Assembly (NCBI GenBank): GCA_001437855.1
Contig: LIBD01000025.1
Coordinates: forward strand, 1-10,284
Direction: 5' to 3'
Length of the DNA stretch: 10,284 nt
Source: Actinobacteria bacterium BACL4 MAG-120820-bin23
Lineage (GTDB): Bacteria > Actinomycetota > Actinomycetes > Nanopelagicales > Nanopelagicaceae
Shown here: positions 1 to 5,441 of the stretch, in pieces
Numbering within the stretch: position 1 is the stretch's first letter
Layout of the letters: every line of letters begins with the position of its first letter
Program-made: the position numbers and the translations under genes
The notes under the pieces: model-generated
What the model was told of the DNA's origin: nothing
The model's input: only the letters and a program-made list of their open reading frames with translations
The model's database searches: none

Positions 1-141
1 GTATTGATCGCTATCGCTAGTAATAGCACCTGTTGCACAGAGCGCTAATACTGCTGAGAGAAGAACTGTGGGAGCTAATTGAGATTTGACTCTTATGGCG
101 CGTTGTTGATTCCAAGAATTAATCAGATTGTTTTCATCCAT
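1..141 (-). CDS. N-terminal fragment of a membrane-anchored protein of unknown function (runs off the left edge)
   Basis: Reading leftward from an ATG at 141, the frame stays open for 47 codons to the edge of the window, so only the N-terminus is visible. The in-frame codon two triplets upstream of the ATG is a stop (TAG at 145-147), which makes this the most upstream possible ATG. The product begins with a polar, basic stretch (MDENNLINSWNQQRAIRVK) followed by about 20 apolar residues (roughly 21-40, including PTVLLSAVLALCATGAI), which looks like an uncleaved signal anchor or the first membrane helix, then turns polar (TSDSDQ). There is no Shine-Dalgarno sequence. A TATCAT at 149-154 on the minus strand would start transcription one base before the ATG, so a leaderless message is possible. 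It is divergent from the gene at 282. The family is not recognisable from this fragment. Confidence 0.55.
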   Translation of the reverse strand, partial: MDENNLINSWNQQRAIRVKSQLAPTVLLSAVLALCATGAITSDSDQY

Positions 142-269
142 AGGCTAGATGATACAAGTAGACATTAATTATGCGGCTAAACCAGCGCCTCTTCATTCAT
201 AGAGAGTCCTAAAGGGAATTATTCCTTGTCTCAGTCACTCAGGCATTTCCTCTTTTATTACGGACTAGC

Positions 270-275
270 TAGAAT
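270..275 (+). promoter_or_regulatory. Candidate -10 element (TAGAAT) for a leaderless start at 282
   Basis: TAGAAT matches the sigma-70 -10 consensus at five of six positions. Its distance predicts a transcript starting at about position 282, exactly at the GTG that opens the next gene, which itself has no Shine-Dalgarno sequence. No good -35 hexamer lies 16-18 bases upstream (TTCCTC at 247-252), so this is a weak call resting on the -10 and its spacing. Confidence 0.35.
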
Positions 276-281
276 TACGAT

Positions 282-464
282 GTGCTGATGAAGCCGGGCC
301 AGAGATTAGGCGTTCTGATTGTTTTTTGGCTGCTGGGTTTGGGAGCAGGTTATATTTTTATTCCTGTGGGCTTTGAATTTTTTGGAAATCCTTACCCCTG
401 GTTCTTTACGGCACTTCTAGGAGTCTTTCTAGGAAGGCTAATTCTAGGAGATGCTGATAAGTGA
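282..464 (+). CDS. Small two-helix membrane protein, function unknown
   Basis: This 60-residue protein is almost entirely apolar. A first membrane helix spans about residues 8-27 (LGVLIVFWLLGLGAGYIFIP), a short aromatic loop with FFGNPYPW follows at about 33-40, and a second helix runs from about 41 to 55 (FFTALLGVFLGRLIL), ending in a charged tail GDADK. The start is either GTG at 282 or ATG at 288 (MLMKPG...). Neither has a Shine-Dalgarno sequence, but a TAGAAT at 270-275 would place the transcript start at the GTG, so I prefer 282. It lies 40 bp upstream of the helical-repeat gene at 505 in the same direction and could share its transcript. I do not recognise the family. The hydrophobic pattern and clean end make it a believable gene, although a short low-complexity ORF cannot be fully excluded. 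Confidence 0.55.
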   Translation: MLMKPGQRLGVLIVFWLLGLGAGYIFIPVGFEFFGNPYPWFFTALLGVFLGRLILGDADK

Positions 465-504
465 TTCGATTCTCTCTAACGCAATTGGAATGCTGAGGTA
501 AATT

Positions 505-1260
505 ATGGCGAAGATATTTGATAACCCTGATGTTCAGAATAACAATGATGGACATCTACTCCTTGACACACCACATCGTGCTGATGGCATGAGGCTTATT
601 CGCCTCGCAGCAGAAAACGGACAACCTAACGCCTTAGCAAGCGTTATATGGTTTGATGTTATTGAAGATCAAATAGATAAGGCAATTAAAGATTTTGAAG
701 CCTATCTTCCATTGGCTGAGCCTTGGATTGCTAAGGAAAGAGCTCGCATAGATAAGATCTGGTTAGTCTCTGTAGCGGAGAAGAATGCTGTTATTAATCA
801 CTATCACTATCAAATCTCTAATTGCAAAAGTAATGTTGCTCTAGCCTTTTTAGCAAAAGGGAATGAAAGTAAAGCTATGGAACTCTGGAATGAAGCTGCC
901 CTGAAGCACGGCCATATCGAATCTCGCTTCTATCCAATCTTTCACCTCTTTAAATCAAATCCGGGATCTGCAATTGGAGTACTGAGAAACTCCTTCTCAA
1001 AGGAGGAACTGCAATCGTTGGTTCATGATCTGACTGAAGTTTCAAACCAGGGTTCTGGATGGTTTGCTAAGTGGGCTAAAGAAGGTTTAGATATTTTAAG
1101 AGAGACAATAAAGAATTTAAGAGGACCACTTGGGGCATCAGCTGCATCTGTTGCTACATTTATGGCAGCAAAGGCAGTAAACAAACACCTAAGGGATGAA
1201 ATGCAGGAATCCATGGGCGATGGTGAGAACATCGCAGATTGGCTGGGAGACCTTTTCTAA
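505..1260 (+). CDS. Helical-repeat (Sel1/TPR-like) protein of unknown function
   Basis: A 251-residue protein without a signal peptide, so probably cytoplasmic. The start is well supported: GAGGT sits about seven bases before the ATG. Two stretches resemble tetratricopeptide/Sel1-type helix pairs: residues 25-70 (RLIRLAAENGQPNALA, then an amphipathic segment with AIKDFEAYLPLAEPW) and residues 110-140 (VALAFLAKGNESKAMELWNEAA followed by HGHIES). The LAxENGxxxA and AxELWxEAAxxGH patterns are typical of such repeats, but neither is a textbook match. Residues 185-205 form a Trp/Lys-rich amphipathic helix, and residues 207-224 (GPLGASAASVATFMAAKA) are Ala/Ser-rich and could be a membrane-contacting helix. 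The C-terminus is acidic. Such repeats usually mediate protein-protein contacts. The partner is unknown; neighbours on both sides are small membrane proteins, so a link to a membrane complex is possible but only inferred. Confidence 0.75.
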   Translation: MAKIFDNPDVQNNNDGHLLLDTPHRADGMRLIRLAAENGQPNALASVIWFDVIEDQIDKAIKDFEAYLPLAEPWIAKERARIDKIWLVSVAEKNAVINHYHYQISNCKSNVALAFLAKGNESKAMELWNEAALKHGHIESRFYPIFHLFKSNPGSAIGVLRNSFSKEELQSLVHDLTEVSNQGSGWFAKWAKEGLDILRETIKNLRGPLGASAASVATFMAAKAVNKHLRDEMQESMGDGENIADWLGDLF

Positions 1261-1347
1261 GTTCTCTTCCCACTCAAGTCCCTAAAACTCATTACAGTAC
1301 ATTTCACTCACAAAAACTCTTCGCCTAATCCCTAGGTGCTGAGCCCT

Positions 1348-1375
1348 AATTCTGCTAGCCTCTTACAGAATTTTT
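1348..1375 (+). terminator. Weak candidate terminator hairpin downstream of the 505-1260 gene
   Basis: AATTCTG at 1348-1354 and CAGAATT at 1366-1372 are perfect inverted repeats with an 11-base loop, and the downstream arm runs into five T (1371-1375). The stem has only two G-C pairs, and the structure lies just 22 bp before the next start codon, so it is a poor intrinsic terminator and might instead be a weak attenuator or chance. Confidence 0.25.
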
Positions 1376-1397
1376 CCCTAGAGCGAAAGGCAGACTT

Positions 1398-1808
1398 ATG
1401 CAGGGATTTGGCGCCTTACTTATTATCTGGGGAATTCTTGACTACATAATGGGTGAATCAGGAACAGATGTTTACTACGACTGGTTTGGTATCTACTTAC
1501 CAGATTCGATTTATAACTACTCGCATTGGATTTCAATGGCGATTGGAACATTTCTAGTTGGGGCAGGAAGAGCTTCTGCCTCCTCAAATGGTTCAGGCGT
1601 TTCAACTCCGACAGCTACAACGGGAAACTCTAGTTCTAGTACTACCAACTCTGCTCTTGCTGGTGGAGCTGCTGGAGCTGTTGCAGGAATGAGCGCAGCA
1701 CAAATGGCTGCACTAAAACGTGCTCAAGAAGCAGCTCAGCAATATACAGAAGAGCAAAAAGCAGAGGAAGAAGAGCCGGAGTTTGATGCTGGCGATATGG
1801 ATATCTGA
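1398..1808 (+). CDS. Membrane protein with Ser/Thr/Ala-rich linker and acidic C-terminal tail, function unknown
   Basis: This 136-residue protein starts at an ATG preceded by GAAAGG seven bases upstream. Two hydrophobic segments at about residues 3-18 (GFGALLIIWGILDYIM) and 43-57 (HWISMAIGTFLVGAG) flank a short aromatic, acidic loop (about 19-42, rich in Tyr and Asp), giving a hairpin in the membrane. Residues 58-90 form a low-complexity Ser/Thr/Gly/Ala linker typical of a flexible tether. Residues 91-125 are Ala/Gln/Glu-rich and likely helical, possibly coiled coil (AAQMAALKRAQEAAQQYTEE), and the last 15 residues are strongly acidic (EEEEPEFDAGDMDI). It is separated by 137 bp from the gene at 505 and converges on the protease gene with a gap of 23 bp. 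I do not recognise the family. The layout suggests a small membrane anchor with a charged cytoplasmic interaction tail. Confidence 0.7.
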   Translation: MQGFGALLIIWGILDYIMGESGTDVYYDWFGIYLPDSIYNYSHWISMAIGTFLVGAGRASASSNGSGVSTPTATTGNSSSSTTNSALAGGAAGAVAGMSAAQMAALKRAQEAAQQYTEEQKAEEEEPEFDAGDMDI

Positions 1809-1831
1809 ACTATTGGAGAAAAATAGCTCTT

Positions 1832-2821
1832 TCAGATGAACTTTCTGGTTATGCGAACAATATAAGTTTTTGAGGAAATAGAGATGCCATATTTCCTATT
1901 CTCAACAGCTTGGGTTAAATCATCTTTATCGATCCAGTAGCCAACTTTCTCTTGGTATGTAACCGGGCGTCCTATCTCTTTCAGGAACTTGATTGATTCA
2001 GCAAAACTCAATTCAGGTAATTGAGTTTTTAGATAGATCCACATCGCCGCAAATACTTGGGTTGAAACTGAGGTACCAGATGCATTCACTTGTGCTTGAA
2101 GTGATGATCTCGCCTTAGCCTCACCTACTGCAAGAAAGGTACTTAGATTTGGATCAATATTTGAATAGTTAGATATTTTCCCATTAGTCACAGCTCCTAC
2201 AGGAATAGCTAATGGCAGGCAGCCGGGCCAAGAGACTCGAGACTTGTCTCCATTGTTACCGCTAGCTACAAAGACTGGAATGCCTAGATTAAAGAGATTT
2301 GTAATTGCCGTTGCTGTTCTAGCGCTCCTTGGGCAATAATCCTTAGAGGTGGATAAATTATGTGAGCCTTGGGCCAAAGCAACGGCTTGGATATTAAAGC
2401 GCAATTGATTATCTAAAACCCATTCAAGGGCTTGATAGACAGTTTGCTCCGAAGTTCTAAGTCTTGCTCCAGATTCTGCTGCTCCAATGATTCTCATAAA
2501 TACAATAGGGATACTTGGATTCGTCGAGATGGCGATTGAAGTCATTTGTGTCCCATGATCAAAGGTGCCAGATAGGCCATATTTAACTGGCAGAAAGGCA
2601 GAGCCAGGGCCTTCCAAAAAATATCTACCATTTGGGCAAACGCTCCACTCAAGGATGCATACTTCGTGAAGCAAATTCTTTTTAATTTCAACAATATTGC
2701 CGTCAACAGATGAATCAAGAATTGCAACACTTGGGGCCAAATCAGATGCTACAACTGGATTTATAGATGCAGTAATTAGTAATGTTGAGAAGAGACCAAG
2801 AAGTATTATTCTTTTAATCAC
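1832..2821 (-). CDS. Secreted subtilisin-family (S8) serine protease
   Basis: A 329-residue serine endopeptidase of the subtilase family, probably exported. Residues 1-25 look like a signal peptide (basic MIKR, apolar core LLGLFSTLLITASI, cleavage near VVASD). The catalytic triad is complete: Asp36 in SVAILDSSVD, His89 in FDHGTQM, and Ser251 in ASGTSVST (canonical SGTSMAAP). Asn189 in VASGNNG supplies the oxyanion hole. Cys55/Cys62 and Cys163/Cys201 are plausible disulphides. Mature protein follows the signal almost directly, with no room for the usual ~80-residue inhibitor prodomain, and the Pro of the GTSMAAP motif is missing. The start codon is GTG, inside the end of the nuclease gene: the two genes share GTGATTAA, an 8-nt overlap, which implies translational coupling. 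The substrate is unknown; extracellular protein degradation or processing of an envelope protein is likely. Assignment to S8 is firm; mycosin-like or degradative role is open. Confidence 0.93.
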   Translation of the reverse strand: MIKRIILLGLFSTLLITASINPVVASDLAPSVAILDSSVDGNIVEIKKNLLHEVCILEWSVCPNGRYFLEGPGSAFLPVKYGLSGTFDHGTQMTSIAISTNPSIPIVFMRIIGAAESGARLRTSEQTVYQALEWVLDNQLRFNIQAVALAQGSHNLSTSKDYCPRSARTATAITNLFNLGIPVFVASGNNGDKSRVSWPGCLPLAIPVGAVTNGKISNYSNIDPNLSTFLAVGEAKARSSLQAQVNASGTSVSTQVFAAMWIYLKTQLPELSFAESIKFLKEIGRPVTYQEKVGYWIDKDDLTQAVENRKYGISISSKTYIVRITRKFI

Positions 2822-3503
2822 AGCCTACGCCGTCACCATCTCGATCAAGACCATGAACATCTCTTCCGGTGATGCGCACAGGGGCGAGTCCTAAACTCCT
2901 GATGTCACTGCAATTTAAATCTGGGGGGAAGATCGGAACGCAGCCTGCATAGTTTGGATCACAACCACTTGTATTCTTACTTGGACTCTCTGTGCTCTTA
3001 TAGCTTCCAGTGCTTAAGGCAGAATAGGGATCTAGTCTTGCACTTGGACAAGCTGCCCATAGCCCTATCTTTTTAGCTTGCGCCTTCTGCGCTGCAGATA
3101 GAAGTTTCTTGGAGTACTTACCCAACTCTTTACGATAAAAATAAGGAGCTGCGGCTCCTAACTCAACCATCTTCAAATTTACATTTGTCTTTCCAATAAA
3201 TAGATATCGGAGTAAGCGACCATAGCGATCTACCTCATCTAGGTTGGGATCTGTAGTGATTTTTCTCTTTCCCTTTATGGTCAGTAGTTTTGCAAGAGCT
3301 TGGCTCGATTCCAGGGAATAGCACTCAGAGCCCCGAATCTCTGGCGTATCTATCTGAAGTAAGCGAACGCTTTGGCCAGTTGTTAGCTTGATGGTGTCAC
3401 CATCAATAATCGAATTGATTCTTATTGGAGCAGTAGAGGCAGCAGGTAGAACAAGTAAGCTAAGTAAGGTACATAGCCCAATAATCCCCACTCTATTCCC
3501 CAT
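2814..3503 (-). CDS. Secreted staphylococcal-nuclease-like (TNase) protein with C-terminal Excalibur calcium-binding motif
   Basis: A 229-residue exported nuclease. Residues 1-25 are a signal peptide (apolar core IIGLCTLLSLLVLP, likely cleavage around AASTA-P). Residues 26-152 form the SNase-like OB fold and keep its calcium-binding and catalytic residues: Asp36 in DGDT, Arg47 in VRLLQ, Asp52 and Glu55 in IDTPE, Arg96 in DRYGR. A Ser/Thr-rich linker (153-179) leads to an Excalibur region at 180-229 with paired cysteines (CDPNYAGC, NCSDI) and the terminal Asp-rich DRDGDGVGCD, an EF-hand-like calcium loop. Expected action is calcium-dependent cleavage of DNA or RNA outside the cell. No Shine-Dalgarno precedes the ATG at 3503; a promoter at 3511-3539 predicts a leaderless message. 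An alternative GTG at 3491 has GGGGA five bases upstream but loses part of the basic n-region. It is the first gene of a two-gene unit with the protease. Confidence 0.93.
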   Translation of the reverse strand: MGNRVGIIGLCTLLSLLVLPAASTAPIRINSIIDGDTIKLTTGQSVRLLQIDTPEIRGSECYSLESSQALAKLLTIKGKRKITTDPNLDEVDRYGRLLRYLFIGKTNVNLKMVELGAAAPYFYRKELGKYSKKLLSAAQKAQAKKIGLWAACPSARLDPYSALSTGSYKSTESPSKNTSGCDPNYAGCVPIFPPDLNCSDIRSLGLAPVRITGRDVHGLDRDGDGVGCD

Positions 3504-3510
3504 GGGTGTA

Positions 3511-3539
3511 ATTATTTAGCGCTACGGCTCACACTTCAA
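3511..3539 (-). promoter_or_regulatory. Sigma-70-type promoter for the nuclease-protease unit, predicting a leaderless transcript
   Basis: On the minus strand, TTGAAG (3534-3539) and AATAAT (3511-3516) are separated by exactly 17 bases. The -10 matches consensus at five of six positions, the -35 at four of six. Initiation is expected at about 3504, one base before the ATG at 3503, which explains why the gene has no Shine-Dalgarno sequence. Confidence 0.55.
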
Positions 3540-3604
3540 TAGCATCACAATTATGTTCTAAAACTTGAAGGAATTCATTGAATAGAGGTTGACTTATCTA
3601 TTTT

Positions 3605-3610
3605 TATAAT
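3605..3610 (+). promoter_or_regulatory. Perfect -10 box (TATAAT) upstream of the YbjN-like gene
   Basis: A consensus TATAAT lies 34 bp before the GTG at 3645 and predicts initiation near 3617, leaving a leader of about 28 bases that contains GAAAGGA (3633-3639) as ribosome binding site. The nearby TTGACT (3589-3594) is only 10 bases from the -10, too close to serve as its -35; the properly spaced position (ATAGAG, 3582-3587) is poor. Confidence 0.45.
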
Positions 3611-3644
3611 GAAGGCTTACTCAAAATAAAAAGAAAGGAAACTC

Positions 3645-4139
3645 GTGGTAAGCCCAAATCTGTTGCTTGTAAAGGATAAGGTTCAGAGATTCGCAAAGCA
3701 GTTTTTCAATGTTGTCCAACTTGACGATGATGGAGATTTAAGCATTCCATATGAATCAACCAATATTTTTATCTCTTGTAGTGAATTAGATCAAAGTAGT
3801 CCAGAGTTAAATGAGTTCCGTAGAGAGAATGAAATCTCAGCAACAGTGGTAAATATATGGGCCTTAGTTCTACGTGAAGTAAAGGGAACCCCAGAATTGT
3901 TCAAATGGATTGCTACTGAAGGACAAACATATGACTATGGCAGATTCAAGGTTGCTGAAATTCAGGATTCTCCAGGTAAATTTATCGTGATCTTTGAGCA
4001 TAACTTGGCCGGAGACACCTTAGATGCCGGTGAACTAAAAGGAGCTTTGGCAGCAGTTGGTTTTGTTGCCGATGGCGAAGATGACAATCTTAAGGCACGC
4101 TTTGGTGGCAAGACCGTTGAAGACCTTAGGCAGTCATAA
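3645..4139 (+). CDS. YbjN / TY-Chap (CesT-like) putative peptide-binding chaperone
   Basis: A 164-residue acidic cytoplasmic protein starting at GTG, supported by GAAAGGA five bases upstream. The pattern is that of actinobacterial YbjN-like or TY-Chap proteins, relatives of type III secretion chaperones: an N-terminal helix (about 5-23), a strand pair with Gly30-Asp31 and an IFISC strand (41-45), a central part with IWALVLREV (71-79) and PELFKWIAT (83-91), a core strand ending in FIVIFEHNLAGDTLDAGEL (113-131), and a C-terminal ALAAVGFVAD helix then DDNLKARFGG (146-155). The H-x-L-x-GDxLDxxEL and ARFGG signatures are what I rely on. In known families this fold binds client peptides without catalysis. 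It sits 16 bp before the AAA+ ATPase in the same direction, so it probably presents substrates to, or regulates, that ATPase. The client is unknown. Confidence 0.7.
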   Translation: MVSPNLLLVKDKVQRFAKQFFNVVQLDDDGDLSIPYESTNIFISCSELDQSSPELNEFRRENEISATVVNIWALVLREVKGTPELFKWIATEGQTYDYGRFKVAEIQDSPGKFIVIFEHNLAGDTLDAGELKGALAAVGFVADGEDDNLKARFGGKTVEDLRQS

Positions 4140-4155
4140 CAAAGTTATTTGTTAG

Positions 4156-5355
4156 ATGAGCCTAAGTTATGAGATCCGCGAGAGTGCATCAAGCGTAGCT
4201 AAAAAGTATGACCATAGTGAATTAACTAAACTTCATATTCTCTATGGTATTCGTCGAAAGTTTCCCGAGCAGTTAAATAAATTGAGTTTGGATGAGATAG
4301 AGAAGAGAATCTCAGCTCTTCCGCGAGTACCTTCAAATGTTATGGCAGTTTCAGAGGAAGTTGAAGATCTTCTCGCAAAGATTCAGTATCCCCAACAAGC
4401 AGTAGAGCTAGCAACAACACTAGCCATCCAACTCTTGGAAATTGATTTAGGGGATTTGTCTTCAGAGCCAGTCCAAGCCAGCTCGGAAACTACTCAGGAA
4501 AAGTTATCTTTGAGTGAATCACTAGAACAGCTAAACAAATTAATTGGCCTAAATGAGGTTAAGACTCAAGTTTCCAAGCTAATCAACGTGCACCAAGCCA
4601 ATGGCATTAGATCTGCCGAGGGGCTTCCCAAGGTCCCAGTCGGTCTTCACTGTGTATTTACTGGAAGTCCGGGAACTGGAAAAACGACGGTTGCCAGATA
4701 TCTAGCAACAATGTACAACTCAATAGGCTTACTTCCATCGAATAAAGTCTATGAAGTTGACCGTTCAGCTCTGGTAGCAGGATATGTTGGACAAACCGCT
4801 TTAAAAGTTCAAGATGCGGTAGAGAGAGCAAAAGGCGGAGTTCTTTTCATCGATGAGGCATATTCACTCTCTGCAGACTCTGGAGCAGGTTTCGGAGATG
4901 AAGCAATTTCAACCTTGGTGAAAGCAATGGAGGATCATCGTGAGAACTTGGCAATAATTGTTGCCGGATATAAAGAACCAATGAAGCAGTTCATTGAATC
5001 AAATCAAGGTTTGAAGTCAAGATTTCAGAACTATATTCACTTTAATGACTATTCTAGTCAAGAACTGCTTAGTATTTTTGAAGAGCTATGTCACTCACAT
5101 AAAATGGAGATAGATCAATTGGCAAAAGTAGACTTACTAAAACATATCGAAGCTGCCAAACCTCAGGGTGACCGAGGAAATGCAAGATATATTAGAAACC
5201 TCTTTGAGAAGATGTACCTTAATATGTCACACCGAGCTGCTGAAGATGGAAATATTGATCTTCATGAAATCCTCAAATTTGATAGCCGGGATATCCCATC
5301 TGTTGAGGTAAGAAAGCAAACAATAGGCTTTGCACCAAAAAAGGATCCAACTTAG
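4156..5355 (+). CDS. CbbX/SpoVK/EccA-type AAA+ ATPase with Clp-N-like N-terminal region
   Basis: A 399-residue AAA+ ATPase, presumably a hexameric remodeller or unfoldase in the cytoplasm. The AAA core spans about 125-380: Walker A GSPGTGKT (170-177), pore loop GYVG (209-212), Walker B VLFIDEAY with Asp233-Glu234, sensor-1 region IIVAGYK (267-273), arginine finger Arg289 in KSRF, and sensor 2 Arg344 in GNARYIRN. The IDEAYSL and VAGYKEPM patterns place it with the CbbX/SpoVK/EccA clade rather than FtsH or Clp. Residues 5-95 are helical and resemble a degenerate Clp N-domain: one unit ASSVAKKYDHSELTKLHILY and a second beginning VMAVSEEVEDLLAKI. Residues 100-120 are a Ser/Glu/Gln linker. No Shine-Dalgarno is evident before ATG, so translation may depend on the upstream gene 16 bp away. 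Single AAA module, no peptidase domain or ClpP tripeptide. Substrate unknown; the adjacent YbjN-like protein is the likely partner. Confidence 0.88.
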   Translation: MSLSYEIRESASSVAKKYDHSELTKLHILYGIRRKFPEQLNKLSLDEIEKRISALPRVPSNVMAVSEEVEDLLAKIQYPQQAVELATTLAIQLLEIDLGDLSSEPVQASSETTQEKLSLSESLEQLNKLIGLNEVKTQVSKLINVHQANGIRSAEGLPKVPVGLHCVFTGSPGTGKTTVARYLATMYNSIGLLPSNKVYEVDRSALVAGYVGQTALKVQDAVERAKGGVLFIDEAYSLSADSGAGFGDEAISTLVKAMEDHRENLAIIVAGYKEPMKQFIESNQGLKSRFQNYIHFNDYSSQELLSIFEELCHSHKMEIDQLAKVDLLKHIEAAKPQGDRGNARYIRNLFEKMYLNMSHRAAEDGNIDLHEILKFDSRDIPSVEVRKQTIGFAPKKDPT

Positions 5356-5375
5356 TAGAATGAGAACTTTTTCTC

Positions 5376-5404
5376 TAGCAACATGGTTTTGCTAAAAGAG
5401 CAAA
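5376..5404. other. Two mutually exclusive short hairpins between convergent genes, possible weak bidirectional terminator
   Basis: TAGCAA (5376-5381) pairs with TTGCTA (5389-5394) across a 7-base loop, and TTTGCT (5388-5393) pairs equally well with AGCAAA (5399-5404) across 5 bases. Both stems use the same middle arm. The stems have only two G-C pairs and no U-run follows in either direction, so termination is uncertain. The element occupies the gap between the ends of the ATPase and channel genes, which converge here. Confidence 0.2.
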
Positions 5405-5441
5405 TGAAAACTATTGAATGCTTTGATTTTGAACCGTGCTT

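Noticed and set aside
211..227. Inverted repeat GGAAT-T-ATTCC upstream of the gene at 282
   Set aside because: Only 11 bp, AT-rich and more than 50 bp from the proposed promoter; likely chance, so not listed as an operator.
2697..2894. Plus-strand frame antisense to the protease start and nuclease end
   Set aside because: Fully antisense to conserved domains (subtilase signal region and Excalibur motif), no ribosome binding site.
3589..3610. TTGACT plus TATAAT read as a complete promoter
   Set aside because: The two hexamers are only 10 bases apart, far below the 16-18 needed, so only the -10 was kept.
3645..5355. CbbX (RuBisCO activase) as a specific name for the ATPase
   Set aside because: No RuBisCO genes are in view and the Clp-N-like extension is absent from CbbX; only clade membership is supported.
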